The notes under the pieces were generated by a model. That model saw only the letters and a list, made by a program, of their open reading frames with translations. It did no database searches and was not told where the DNA came from. Shown here piece after piece: positions 1 through 13,550 of a DNA stretch of 64,000 bases. The stretch is from Seriola aureovittata. Taxonomy: Eukaryota; Chordata; Actinopteri; Carangiformes; Carangidae. The stretch lies in the NCBI RefSeq assembly GCF_021018895.1, contig NC_079382.1:12512001-12576000 (forward strand), given 5' to 3'. Made by a program: the position numbers and the translations under genes. Every line of letters begins with the position of its first letter. Position 1 is the first letter of the stretch.

Positions 1-2227
1 TTCAGCAGCTCTTCACGCTTCATATTCTCATTGGAGAAACCACCGTATGTCCTGGAAGAATAAAGTCTTAATTTTACCAATTCTCTTTGGAAATGTACTT
101 TTTTGTTTTGGTATCTGCAATCATTTGGAAGATTTGTAAAAAAAAAAAATGTAATAAAATAAAAGAGGAAAATGCAATTATAATGAACTTACAAAAACAA
201 TAATAATAATAATAATAATAATATTAATAACAACAACAAGCAAACACTTTTACACATTATCATCTTGAATTAGCATTGAAACCTATAATCTGTTAATGAT
301 TAGGTTTTACTCTACCTGATATAAGCTGTGAACTCTTTCCTGTTCTCCACAAACACCTCCGGGTCACTAGGCTCCGGGGGACTGGCCTGATGCTCCTCTG
401 GGATGTAGAAGGATACAGTGAAGTGAGATTCACATGCAGGGCCGGCTCCAGGGTCGACACGGCACGTCACAGGGGCCGTCATTTCCACTTTGACCTCTGA
501 AGTAAAAATTGCATTTAAAAAAAAAAAAAAAAAAAAAAAGGACAAAAAAAAACAAAAAAACAGCAGCACACACACAAATCTGACAGGCATTAAACAAACT
601 AGCTATATACGATATTTATTCTGATTGGTCTTATGAGTAACCAGCTCAAGTAAGATAACATTTCCTAGTCAAACCCTCAGTTGCCAGGTGACATCAAAAC
701 CTCAGCACATAATGACACATGAACAGATGGTTGACATATTAGCACAATGTGTGGCACATGTAGCAAATTAAACACCATGATTACAGATCTCACACTCCTA
801 ACACTGCAGACCTCACTAGTCAACAGCACAAACTGTATGTATTCTCATAAATAATGCTGCCATAAACTGCTGAGTAAGACAGAGGCAGCGGTGCTGTTAC
901 AAACTGCTGAGCGAGCACTAAAGTGAACTTCCTCTTGCAATTATTCACCAGCTCCCTTGTCTTGAGATGAAATTATCCATAACTTCATTCTGTATCTTCT
1001 GAACATCGTTTACTTGACTGATTGTGTTTAATCGAGTTTCATTTTCACTTGACACTTCACAACAACACAAACTAAAAGCATCACAAACAACAGAATGAAG
1101 AATATTACATTTTAGAGATAAATTTCTTCAAACTCACTGTTTTGATTGTTGCCCTGGATGTAACGGAAGAGCCTGCGGAAGCCAGTGTTCATGGCTGCAT
1201 CCAGTTGCATCCCACTCAGAGAGGTGCTCACCCACTTGGTGGCATGGTAGGTGCGGATTTCATAGTCTTCTCCCTGGAAAACAGACACACACACACACTC
1301 AATATAGTTGCAAATCATTACTGGTTTTATTACATTATTTATTTCTGTTGAAATGAATCACACTATTTTTCTATTGAACTCTATTACTCCAAGACATGCA
1401 TTCAACTGTGTTCCTTCTGGATCACATGCAAAAATATCTGAGGGGTCACAGCTCACAATAAACCTTTAAATTAGACATCAGAAGTTATCTGGAAGAGTCA
1501 TTACAAGAATTGATAACAAGGTTATCTACAGAATTCATCTGTCGCTGGATTTTTGAGCAACTTCCCACATGTTGTAAAATGCAGTTTGACAATGCAACTC
1601 ACAGAGTCATTTCTCAAACACATTTGAAACTGAGTCACCGCAGATCACACATATATAGAAGACAGACATCGAAGAAGGACAACATGCTTAGGGAAAAGGT
1701 AAAATGTATGTTGATGTATTAGATTCCTTGATTTAGTTGGAGGCAGAGTGTATCAGAAGGAAGGAAGGTCATGTGTGGCCAGATAGGAGAGCTTTGCACA
1801 GTAATTTCTAGTTTATATATGTACACAATTTTGCTTCATCCAGACATTTGTCTTTACTGTACATTTCCACAACTAGTTTATATTAAAAAAAAAAAAAAGG
1901 TGCTTACTGTGAATATTGGATATACCTACACATTGACACTAGTGAAGCTGGTGTTTTTCTCATTTATTTATTTATTTATAACCTCAGTTATGAGAAAAGA
2001 GTAGAATCAACTTTGAGAAAGATGTCGATTATTTTTCTGATCTTAATTCACTACACTCTTTTGTCCCATGATAGCGTGACAAACAGAAGATTCAGAAGGC
2101 CGAAGGTTAAGTGTCGTTTTCATTTTACAAGGTATCCTGGCAAAACATTTACCTTTTTCTCCTCTGCTGTGAATTTGGGATTCTGCAGTCCACTTGAGAA
2201 GAGAGCTTGTCCCACAGCTTTCAGCAT
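1..2227 (-). CDS. hebp2: HEBP2-like SOUL heme-binding protein, partial (C-terminus outside window)
   Basis: SOUL/HEBP family protein; family members bind heme or tetrapyrroles, and HEBP2 is linked to mitochondrial permeability and cell death. Coding exons on the minus strand: 2227-2153 (25 aa, start MLKAVGQALF), 1273-1138, 496-316 and 51-1, which runs off the window edge. All junctions are GT-AG and phases match. Visible family motifs are YEIRTYHATKWVSTS, the helix with MNTGFRRLFRYIQGNN, then VKVEMTAPVTCRVDPG, FTVSFYIPEEHQ, the acidic-to-hydrophobic VFVENRKEFTAYIR, and TYGGFSNEN. These follow the HEBP2 order seen in mammals. A non-coding first exon probably ends at 2534 and joins an acceptor near 2282. 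HEBP1 is the main alternative, but the KWVSTS and GFSNEN segments fit HEBP2 better. About 130 residues are in the window; the last ~60 are missing. The second exon's acceptor is preceded by a short TG run (1281-1303). Confidence 0.88.
198..225. repeat. (TAA)n microsatellite
   Basis: Trinucleotide TAA/AAT run in the third intron of the hebp2-like gene, followed by an AAC-rich stretch. Confidence 0.8.
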
Positions 2228-2533
2228 GACGTGTGAGCAGGTGTCAAAACTCCCTTTAACATCGAGTGACGTTTTCCAACCACTGCAAAGTACCGTATGT
2301 ACAATTATATAATGTAAAACCCAACACAGGTGAATAACCTGCCATATCAAGTCAAATGACACTAGTGATGTATCCAAATGTATCTTATCTTATAAAAACA
2401 ACCATGATTAGTCAAATATTAATACTTAGCGAAGTAATTCTTCACCGTCTAACTTAAACACCTTTATTTGAACACATCTGACATCTTGCAAGTTGTAAAC
2501 TTACAGAAATGAGACAGAAAAAGACATAATTAC

Positions 2534-2640
2534 CTGAACATTAATCGCAGCTGTGACCGTGTGAAGCGCGCTTGTAATGTTTTCATAACGTCGCTTCCGG
2601 TTATATAAGGCTGAAATCTGATTGGCTGAGCGAGTTTGGG
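2534..2640 (-). promoter_or_regulatory. Compact promoter and non-coding first exon of the hebp2-like gene
   Basis: Read on the minus strand, a CCAAT box (complement of ATTGG at 2621-2625) is followed within 15 bp by a TATA box (TTATATAA, 2601-2608) and an ETS-type CCGGAAG (2594-2600). About 60 bp further a donor (TTCAG then GTAATT) at 2534 would end a short 5'UTR exon. Order and spacing fit a TATA promoter with initiation near 2570-2580. The boxes are seen; the start site is inferred. Confidence 0.6.
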
Positions 2641-4620
2641 TTTCAAAATAAGAGCCCAATGTTGGCTGCTGACGTCACTGTGTAAATGAAGAGAGGAAAT
2701 TTCAAATGTGGCCTCAATTAAACTTAGTTTGGGTGAATGTGGGATTCCTTACACTCCTGTAACAAAATGATGCAGGAAACACAGATACGTGATAGTAACT
2801 AAAGGATCAAAAAACACACAAAAAACAATGTCTGGACTGTTTGGAGGGAGTATTTTTAAGACAAAATATTGTAAAGATGATTGCAAATATCTGTAAAAGA
2901 TTTAACCAGTCTCAGTAACAACAACAAGTTATTACACATTTAAAAAATGAACAGACAGTAATGAACAAACGAACAGTTCTGCATTTTGGGAAGGTTGAAA
3001 CGCTCCCTGGCAGAGCAAACATATTCAGCAGCCGGTTAGCTTAGCATAAGGTCAAGACACCATGGCTATATGAACAGCTTGCCGAATCCATCAATGTTTA
3101 AATGAGATCATATAAATCAATGACATAATCATCATGGCTGGATTACCAACTGGGCAAAGTGGGAAAATGGCCCAGAGATCTCCAGGGGCCCCAAAAACCA
3201 GGTTCAGTGTCTGTCAGTTGCTTTTTGGTAATTTGATTATTTTAAAGATTGATTTGGGAATTTGCACATCTGAAGTACAACACAAACTAAATCCTGCATT
3301 ATTACGTAAACTTGTGAACATATCTTCAGTATTTTACTTGAGCTCACATGGTGCATTTTCATAAATAAGGTAGTATTTTATCAAATCAGTGCAAACTGGC
3401 CAGCACAAAACCCGGGACAGGTAGTACTCCAATACAGTGGTTGGTTTCTAGATCTAAAGCTGCCGTTTATACTTTGCTGTGTCCACTGTAGCTGTCATGG
3501 TCATTACTCAGACAATAGCCTAAATCAAATTTCACCAGGCATTTGAGAGTATGTTCTGGGTTGAGCACCTCCCATTTATTTACTATATTATTATTTACAT
3601 CAAAGGATTGATAGCGAACTTTACAAGAGAAAAATAACTCATTTGCAGCATTTAAGAAACACACAGTCCAGGCGATATTAGGCACAATCACAAAGAGGTG
3701 TCAAGGGAGAAACAACCTAAAAACTAAGACACCTTCCAGATTTTGAACACTCACGCCATGACAGATCAGGTATGAATGGGAGAAAGATGCTACATCTCTA
3801 AGTGATATGAAAGTCGAAATGATGCTGAGGATAATTTAGAGCACTATCAATGTGTTTGTTGTATTCAGGCATCAGCTACAGATCTGCAGGAGCAACAACA
3901 AGGAGCCTGTGTGTAAGACTTGGCGCACAGATGCTCGTCTCTACAGAGATGAAAAGACGAGCAGTTCTGTTTAAAGCAGATGCAGAGCAAGGCAAGGATG
4001 TGTATACAGATGTGGATGCAGTTACCCTACCTATCATTCTTAACATGGTGTATGCAAACACACATAAGCATGGCATGGACAAGGAACCATAAAAACTAGA
4101 TCTACGGGGACATGCAATTCAATGTAGAGACAATGGCAGCAGCTTTTTGTCTTCATATTGTCCTATGAGGTGAATCTTATTCATTAGAATTAATAGAGCC
4201 AAGGGCAGTGGAAAAGGCAGAAAGACAGAGTGGTTTGTCAAAGTGTCCGTTGCTTACGAGGAATCCAAATGACACTGCTACAAATAGCAGCAAACAAAAC
4301 AAACAAGACTTTCAGCTCCAGAACTCAGTTACAACCTGATAACAATTTCTCTAAGCAACGTAATAAGGAGGAACTAGAGGACCTTCGGAAATGGTCTAAC
4401 AGTTTATCAATTGATATTAAGAGGACAATAAAAACAGGGATTCATAAACACATAATTTCAATCAGCTGTTAAGTGTTTTTGATAACCCTCCTTTCATTAT
4501 CAAAATAAAATATTAAGTAATAAATTGCATTATAACATTTCTGTGGCTCTATGTCCTCCATGATTTAGTGCATTCTGTATTCAGGTTGTAGCTGGTGAAG
4601 CTCTGGGCTCGGAGAGAGTT
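2640..4620. other. Intergenic DNA between hebp2-like and cmtr1
   Basis: No coding exon seen. Besides the MITE-like fragment, 3130-3445 looks like an interspersed repeat (phrases such as 'ggattaccaactgggcaaag' and 'ccaggggcccc' are familiar from fish genomes), but this is weak. The cmtr1 3'UTR must lie in the right part; no clear minus-strand AATAAA was found close to its stop codon, so its end is not assigned. Open frames at 3467-3691, 3850-4092 and 4230-4472 show no protein character. Confidence 0.4.
2975..3105. repeat. Fragment of a teleost palindromic MITE-like repeat (GTTAGCTTAGCATAA family)
   Basis: Carries CATTTTGGGAA and then CAGCAGCCGGTTAGCTTAGC, wording shared with copies near 18.2, 32.3-32.9, 36.9 and 38.9 kb in this window. 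Only the left part is recognisable here. Family membership is from memory of teleost genomes; no library was searched. Confidence 0.5.
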
Positions 4621-7600
4621 TCAGGGCTGGTAGTTCTGGTGGATGAAGGACAAAACATCGTCTTTGGACAGTTTCTCAGGATCCACCCGGGTCTGAGAAT
4701 CGTGAACTATGACCCCGTCCACCCAGGCCCAGAAGAGACGCTCAGAGTGGCAGACACTGAGGATGAAGACAAATTCATCACGGCTACCGAAAGATATTTC
4801 AAGGTTGTATTGTAAACTATTCTTCCACCACCACAACAATTTGATACAATAAGTGAATAAATGCAAATAATTAAACTCACTTAGTTTGAACATAAATAGA
4901 GAGGGCAGTACTTACTGAAAGGGAGCAGCAGAGTTTGTTGGCATTTCATAGGTGGATTCCTTGGTGATCTTATTATAGAAGAACTTCATCTTGGAGTTCT
5001 TACTGTATGCCATCGTCCACGGCTCTAAAAGGCGGAGAGGAAGGAGCGGAAGAGATAGTTTTCAGTTATTAACAGCATAAAAACCACAAGTAAATGACTT
5101 TAGACAAGGTCACTCGAAGCAGAATTTAAGTGCCGATTTCTGAAACCGAGCTGCAGCACAAGCATGCTCAGACACACACACACACACACACACACATATA
5201 CTAACCATTGACAGTCTTAATGATGTAGAGGCCTGTGGGAAGGAAGTGTCGGTCATCTCTGCCGGTGTAAGACAGACGAGGGACTCCTCCTGAACTCTTT
5301 GTTACCTTCATCTCTAGTCTGGATGAGGAAAACCAGAAAATTACAAATTAAAATGTTTTTTTTTTTGACATTTTGTTTTTCAAAGGAGACAACAAATGTA
5401 ACCTTGACCTTTGAAAAACCTTGACACTTAGGAAAAAAATATTATATTTAACTTAATAGTTGAGTGATGAGAGACCTGTCTTTTCTCACCTGACAAAGAT
5501 TTTCTCCATTTCCTCCAGCCTGTACACCTCCTTCACTCTGTTTGGGAAAGACAGTGAAATAATGCGAAAATGTTTTATATACAGAGTTCTCATACTGCCC
5601 CACCAAGGAAAATAAAATCCCAGCACATAAATTACAAAGCTGCATTCAGAAGTAATGGTTGAATTGCTTTAAATTAATACCTGATAGGGTTCATGTCTGG
5701 TCTACTTGGTTTGGCTACCGCCTTCACAAACTTCTCAGCCATCTGGATCCTGGATATACAATGGTCATTATTTAGTAAAGTATAGAGGACTGCAACTCCA
5801 ACTTGCATGTACAGAAATAGCTACAAACAGTGATTATAAAGGCTGACACTGGGTATATGACATTAGTGTTTTGGTGAGTATGATTAAGATCAGACATGGT
5901 GCCATAAATGTTTGATCCAGAATCACCACACTGTCCTACCGTTGGTTGAAATGCTGATCTCTTACATCAGTGCCGTTGATTATTAGTGCATCCATTACAT
6001 GAACTGCGTTGATTCTACGCTGAGCTTTTCCCTATGGACGAAATACACACACATGTAAAACCAAATGTATAAGCAGCAGTTAAGATCCAAATCCTCTAAA
6101 TTTAGCTCTAATTCTTTAAATCATGTTTTGGAGGGAAAAAAAACAATAATGACCACACACTATTTGATAAATGAGCCCTGCTGTAATTGAAATGGTCAAA
6201 GGCAATATATAACAAACAGCAAAATTGTTTTATCATTAGTTTATCATTTAAGCTATAATAAAAATTGAGTCAGTCATAAAGAGTTCGATATACTAGCTCC
6301 CATATTGCATCAGCTTAGCCCTTAAACTCTCCAGTGTCTGACCTCGCCCTTCAGCTCTTGGACGATCTCCACACTTAGAAGTGTATCTCTTGGCAGCTCC
6401 AGCTTGAAATTTTCCAGTTTCCTCCAGCGCACAGGCATCTTCCCATCCCACGTGTATTTCTGAGACTTCTACACAAGTTAAGTGGAATTGGAGAGAACAG
6501 ATAAGATGAAAACAGGTTCAAACACAGGTTATTGTGCACAGAAACAGAGAAGTCTCTCTGGCAATCACCACTATCCCTCTACATAGAGAATAAAGACATT
6601 GGGAGTGAATGGATCTACCTGTCCGCTCTTTGTTTTAAACTTTTCCAGAAGAAATGGAAACAATTTTGCACATAAAAAGCTTAACTAGCCCAGGTGTTCC
6701 ATTACTGCTTGTAATAATATACTAATAGTAGCAGAGCAGAAGGACGCTATCAGACATCAAATGAAGAAAATCATGAAAAAAGACATTTTATTTATTCCAA
6801 TATATATTTATTCCAAGAGGGTAAAGAAAGAGGATTTTGCAAGTTGTGGGAAAAGCATACTACTTCACCGCAGTTGGACAAAACACAAATACAAGACCGA
6901 CACTGTCTCTTACGACTCACCCCCAATGCTAGAAGAAAGATCTGCTCTCCACCTCCCACAATGCACCTGTGGTCCAGGATATGACGCAACTTCTCGAGTG
7001 TGGTGGAGTTGAGAGGTGTGAGCTTGCACTGTAACGACTCCACATCTGAATTCTGAGGTGCAACAGACACAAGGAGAGTTGGTGATGGAGAGCAGACGAT
7101 GAGACAAATTCAACATTTTCAAGAAGTCCACTTATGACAGTGTTTGTAATTATCAGACTTAATGATTATCATGCCCAAACAGGATTTTTCTCTTCATTAT
7201 TTTTTCGCTTTTTAAGTCTATATGAAAAGGTCAAAGTGTAAATTGTGCAGTTGTATATGGTCTCAGATATGCAGATTACACACAAATTACCCTCCTCAAA
7301 AACACAGAAAAAACTTGTGCACATGTATCCGCATTGTATTTTGCCAGTACGTTTTCTTTAATCCCAGATTTATTAACTGACCTTGACCAGCTCGTAGAAT
7401 TTTGACCTTGGGTCTGAGGAAGCAGGAGTGACCCTGGCCTTGTCTGGGACCTGGAAATAGACAAAAAAAACTATTTATAGGTGGAATAACATAGAATGAA
7501 ATTGTATTATTAAACAAAAACTCTATTATTTGTATTAGATCTGTAATAGTCCAGCTCCAGTGTAGTACAAATATCATAGATTCTCATCTCACCCCCCAGA

Positions 7601-10600
7601 GCTTCAGGCACTCCTTCCTGATGTCGGCTTGTTTCGGCTCTGCCAGAGTCCTAGAGACATCAGCACAGTCACACAGTTAAACACCACATAAACACCATGA
7701 CACACATTCAGATATTCTGGTGTAGAGGTTGATGGGTAGATGAGTAGAGATGAACGGGTGCAAGAACGATTACTCACGGTTCTACGACGAAAGCGTGGAT
7801 TTTGGCCAAGGCCTTGATCTGGACTACACAGAGTCTGCAGGGAGAGCTAATTCAGTTTCTTTCAGTCATGCAGTATGGAATGAAAAATTACAGACTTTAC
7901 TGGATATCATGCACCTCTACCTCTCATTGGAGTTGACCATAAACTGATAGAAATCAGTGTCTTCCTTGATGATGCTCAGTGGAACCACTTCTGTAACATC
8001 TCTATCTGTGTTCCTCAGCTGGTTCAGTTTCAGGTTGACTCTGAACATGTATTCCCTGACAGCATCTGAACCGGGCTTCAGACCACGGCACACTATGTAC
8101 CTGAGGGGGCAATGAGTCAGAAGAGATTTACAGATGCAAGAATTTTCTGTACAAATTTTCTTTTCTAAATCTAAATCAAAAATTGGATCCAGACAACAGA
8201 GACTGTCCTATTTCTTCTAACTGAGACGTTGCACAGTTGATTTATTTATAATTTTGAGTATAGTTAGTATAATAAAATATTTTCCTCATCCCGGAAGTGA
8301 CATATCCAATCTCAAGAACAAAATATCAAGGTTTCTTCCAACCAGTCATGTGCTAGGACTCAATAAAAATTACAAATTACACTTTGAGATTGGTACCAAA
8401 CACATGCCATCCAGATAAAACTTCTGTTTTGTGACAGTTTTTTAAATCTTTTTCCCAGTACAAGCACCACAAACTCCCGACTGAGGCAGAGTAAAACACT
8501 GGGTATAATGGAAAATATTTAGAGGCAATCTCCAGTATGAGATCTGATGACGTGTTGACAACCCAGAGTCAATGGGTTTTCCACTACTTTATACTGAAAC
8601 TTGTTACCCACAAGCTCTTTTTTTGTAGTCTTTCTGGCAGTTGGTTTGGACAATGTGCAAAACTGCACTGTGTCAATACTCAGTTAAAATATAATAATAA
8701 CCAACCTGCCCTGCATGAAAACCAAATCCAGAGATCTTTTTGCACAAGTAGGTACACACAGACACAGACCCACCTCTCAGAGTTGGCAGGCCTGCTTGTG
8801 ACAGGTTTGAAGAGAGAGATCCTGTCAAAGCAGAGGTAGACCAGGTAGACCAAACCCACACTGAAGGGAGTGAAGAGGTCAAAAGTCTTACAGACGAAAT
8901 GGCCGCCTGAAGAAGACAAATAGCATCAGTATGATTAATCTGGACCCTGATATGCAGTACATGTGCACAAGAGTACATAACATGAATGTGACAAAGGTAT
9001 ATCGAGACTGAACATGATGTCCCACTTTTTTAAAGGAAATTTAGAAACATCAGCAGCTGTCCAGAGAAATAAGAACCACTCACGGACAGCTATGCAGACT
9101 GACTACGTGACTTCATGCACACACACACCTGTCCTGAGTGTAGAGATGGCAGTGAGGAACTGACAGAGCAGCAGCTGTTTGCTCAGGATCTCCTGGATAT
9201 TTTCCTGGCCTTCCACAGAGAAACCCTACCAGAGACAGAGACAGTCACTAAGCCAAAACTTATTTAATCACTAAACAGAAAGGTCAAGGCTCAAAGCTCA
9301 AGCTCGTTGTAACTTTATCTGTGAACTCATCCTCTGTTTGATATGTAAAATTTAGATTTTTTCGCAGTGGCTACCATGGTGTAAAAAAATGAATATGTGG
9401 AATAGTCACCCCATCTGCCATGAGGAAGTGCAGCCCTCTTCTCTCTGTACTCTCCAGGACAAAGTTTCGAAAGGCAGTCATGTTTTCTGGTCGAGTGATG
9501 TCGCCATCTCCATCCACCCCTCCCTCACCTGGGACATACAGAGGTCAAGCTTTCACTGAATCATTCATCAGACATCTCCTGAGTGTGATGTGCAGCTTTT
9601 GTTACCGTACCATAATATGGCTCAAACAGCTCACTCGGCGCTGCATAGAAATCTTCCAGCTTGAAGTCACAGGGTCCTTTCAGTGTCATGCCAAAGCCCT
9701 TCGCATGCCAACGTCTCTTCCACAGTATGTACTCTGAAAAGCCTCCAGGCCCAGCACAGACATCACCAAAGTACAGAAGCTCACCCTCACGGTCCTTTGT
9801 CAGAGGTTTCTACATAATGAGAGTGGGCAAAGACATCAGCTCATCATCTGTTTAAATGCGCCTGTGTGTCCAGATCCAACAAAAGTTCAACAACCACATA
9901 TCAGCAGTTACTGTGACCCTCTCACCCCTTGTGAATCCTTTGGGTTGGTGAACATATAGTCGAAGCAGTGGTCGATGTTCGCCATTTTCATAGCTGCTCT
10001 AAATACAGAAAACATATAAAACAATTTGTCATCATATTTAAGGATTGGAACTCCACAGAGTACTCATTAGAAATTTAAGTAAACTGCTGCAAGCTTATTT
10101 ATCTGGAGTACTAGGAATGTGAATTAAGTTCCCAAATAACATCCCAAAAAGTTCTTGGTATCTGTGTGGCCCATTTTTCGAAAAGGCAGAAATGAATCAT
10201 ATAGTGTATTAATTAAATTTGCTCTGTAAATCACAGATTTGATATCATTCACAAATAACATAAATCATCAACACACACACAGCAACGTTTGATTTCATCA
10301 TTCAAAAGCAGCCTCTAACCTGTAAAAGGCTGAAGCCCTGCCTCTCTGTAACCAATTTTTCAATACGCGCAAAAGTAATTAAATTGAATAAAACAAAAGA
10401 GCAAATTATTTATGAAATATTATTTCACATTGTTAATTTGTCACATTTGTAGTAACTATCTAAAGACTGACCTGTTGAGGAAGATACCTCCTCTGATCGT
10501 CTCATAAGGGTTGGAGCGTGTCCGAGCTCGCCTCATCTCCTCGCCCTCCAGGTCATCAAACACTGACTGAACATCAGACAGACACTGTGGTTACACAACT

Positions 10601-12422
10601 CAGGAATATTCCAAAGTACTGTATTATGATTTGGCTCCATTAAGAATAGAATGTAATTCACAGAGCTTCACATAAATAAAAATTCTATGTTACTACCAAT
10701 CACCATTAGACTATAGACCTAAATGCACAGGTGAGTACAGCACACATGTAAGATTTAAAGTAATTTTTAATGATGCAATTAGAAACCAATCTTAATGTCT
10801 ATATCAACTGCTGGGGTGTCTCAATATAGATTCTGTTATTCTATATTTATCTGTAAAATTTAAAGAAAAAATGTATTCAAATTAAACATAAGTGAACAGC
10901 AGGTGTTTTACATTATAACTCACCTTGCACCTTAGAAGGGTGTGCAGAAGAGCTTCAGTGCAAAACTCTGTCTCATCTTCAATCTTGAGTTTTCTCTGTA
11001 AGCGGTTCAAAACAAGACTTTGTTGTATGTGCATGTATCATGCAAAAGAATAAGCAGGAATGAACCTTTTGTAATAATCAGGTATATGTCTAAGTGAGTG
11101 TCCCTGTGTTTTTATTTACATCTCCCTGAATCATCCAGTCCCTCAGCTCATCTGTATCCGGGGTCTCTGTGGTGCATTCTGGGAACCAGTCTACCTTCTC
11201 TACAGCACTGGGCTGGTCAGTCAGACAGGAGAAGAGACAGAGGAGAGACAAACAAAGATCATTTCAACAGGTACAACTGACGCTTGATTCCAGAATGGTA
11301 TTTCAAACCTAAAATCATGACACTAACTCAAGACACTTCATCAAAAGATGACACAGTTATTATTTACTGATGTGTACCTCTGGTTCATCACGCCAGTCGA
11401 CATTGAGCTCCCCTTGGAAGCCCTGCAGTGTAAGGCCGAGACCCCTTCTACCTCGCTGTGTAGAGGCCTCCACAATCTCCTTGCGTCCCTGTCCAAACTT
11501 CCCCAGACCCTCGCCCTCACGAAAACCCATCTTGGCCTAGAGGTGTAAGAGGTAACCGACAAGGGAGTTAGGAAAAAACAGTGGAAAACTTTGTATTAGT
11601 TATGAATACTTTGCTAAATAACCATTTTCAAAACCTATCAAATACGATAACAGACTCTGAAAGAGTTAACTGTGAAACATATTGTGTTAGTGAGGTTTTC
11701 AATACATTACCATGAGTTTTTGTGACACACTGTTGTACATAGAGAATTTTGAGGCGGCCTGTGTGGGGGTATCTGCATCTGCAGCATCAAAGGATGACAT
11801 GGAGGACATGGAGAACCCAGGTCTCTGTTGCTCCTGGTCACTGAGGGAGTCATTTTGGCTCGAGTCTGGACAGCAGAAAACCACACACACACACAAACAG
11901 ACAGGTACAAACCATTCACTTATAAAAAAGAAAAAGAACAGACGGATAAACCAAAATATACACACAAACCAATCTCAACAATAACAGTGATTAATACCTG
12001 ATTTAACAGCCTTGATCACAAGGACAATTATAACCATCAAATCACTCAACATTACAATCTTGTACTGAACTTAGTTCTCAATTAGATGAAATCACAACCT
12101 TGGTGATTCCTCTGGGATTCAACAGTACTTGGAAAAGACCCTCAGTGGAGGACAAAAATTATTATATTATAAATTATTCTTCAAAGTAGCAAAATATATC
12201 TCCATTGACTGACTTGAAAATCAAGTAATCTAAAGTGACCCTAATCACAGTATGGAGTAGCATATAATCTTATAACAATAAATTCCTCTCTAAGCCATTG
12301 TTTAGAAGGGACAAATTAATTTATCTACCTTGTCTGGATAGTTCTGACTCGTCATCTGAGCTGCTATCATCACGACGCCTCTTTGTCCCCTGCAGTGCTG
12401 TTGCTTCAGCTCTCCTCTTCAT
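4621..12422 (-). CDS. cmtr1: CMTR1, cap-specific mRNA (nucleoside-2'-O-)-methyltransferase 1
   Basis: Nuclear enzyme that methylates the 2'-O of the first transcribed nucleotide (cap1), using S-adenosylmethionine and acting with RNA polymerase II. Coding exons (minus): 12422-12329, 11865-11711, 11536-11378, 11212-11120, 10995-10924, 10566-10472, 9998-9926, 9809-9611, 9528-9410, 9225-9129, 8906-8774, 8100-7921, 7834-7778, 7650-7593, 7450-7382, 7052-6921, 6468-6343, 6031-5940, 5749-5681, 5537-5490, 5318-5206, 5024-4916, 4756-4621. They sum to 2478 nt, or 825 aa plus stop, against 835 in human. Visible parts: basic N-terminus (KRRAE, KRRR), G-patch at residues 84-136 ([18 protein letters not shown]), Rossmann SAM motif [11 protein letters not shown] (264-274), catalytic K227, D352 (MADGGFSV) and K392 (HFVCKTFD) matching human K239/D364/K404, a guanylyltransferase-like C-terminal region, and a WW domain near 745-781 (EPWTMAYSK). 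All key residues are present, so the enzyme should be active. A non-coding exon lies upstream. Confidence 0.97.
5171..5198. repeat. (CA)n microsatellite next to a cmtr1 donor
   Basis: About 14 CA units. On the transcribed minus strand this is a (TG)n tract starting a few bases after the GTTAGT donor of the exon ending at 5206. Confidence 0.9.
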
Positions 12423-12427
12423 TTTGG

Positions 12428-13550
12428 CTGAAATAGAGCAGAGAGGACAATAAGAATAAGATACTCTGTCTGATGGAAGAGGTGCAATAGCACACAGTGG
12501 ATGTAAAAGAACACCAAGGACTGTGACAGAAGTACCCCACCGTGTGTTAAGATAATTTTGAATAAATTGAAATAGAAAAGAGCAGATTCTACTTTGTGTA
12601 ATGACGATGCATGTATGAGAGGAAGCCATAAGCATTGTGACATATAATGCTGAAACCTAAACAATTAATCAATTAATTGATGTGTGGACTGAAAATCTAA
12701 ATTTAGAAAGCGAGCTGCATGCATATCGCGCATGATATTCATAAAGTCAAAATGCAAAACATTTGCTGGATTCAAACGAGAAATGTTGCTTACGTTGCCT
12801 CATTTTCTTAAAGCATTAATGCTTTTAAACTGTTTTAACACATCACTTGAGGCTTACATTTTAATTAGCATTTGACCTTCCAAAATAAGCAATTTACAGA
12901 GACAATAAATGAGAGAGACACCCAATGTTAGTTGTTGATCTAATAGAAGGCATACTAACTTTACAATTTTTCATACAAATTAATGCTCAATATGTAACTA
13001 ACATGCATGAAGACAAAAAAAAAATCAAGATCAGAGAGGACAGAACTGGTAAAAGTGATAATCATCTTATTGACAGTGAACGCCACAGCAGTGGACAATG
13101 CCACCAATAGTCTGCTCGTGAACGATTGGTTTACACTGAGCAAAGTAAACAAAGGTAGCTTATTAGCGTTTTCTTTGGTGTTTTGGGGTGTTCAAAATAA
13201 TATTTAAGGAATTGTCAGGTAAACACCATGCAAAATATGTATGTTTGGATGTGAGAATTTTATTTTCTGTCATGATATCAGGTGTAGGGCAAAGTAGCAC
13301 AGCCATGGAAAACTGATATTATCAACAAGTCTTCACGTAAACGCACATATAGACACCTCACTTGGTCATCCCCAGCCCCAGCGCCTTTCATGTACTAGCA
13401 TTACATTTATGAGAAGCGTAAACTACGGCTGGTCAACAAAACATGGTTTTTAACAAGCAGTGTCTTGTTCCTCCACGTTGCCACAACTTGACGATAGAAA
13501 ACGTCACAATATCGCAATCTGACAAACTTGCTGCAAATATGAACCGTTAC
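12428..13550 (-). other. cmtr1 first intron
   Basis: AT-rich intron sequence. A perfect 14-bp palindrome ATCAATTAATTGAT occurs at 12668-12681 inside a patch (about 12640-12710) that resembles the teleost 'ctgaaacgattaatcgattaat' repeat. No exon seen. Confidence 0.45.
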
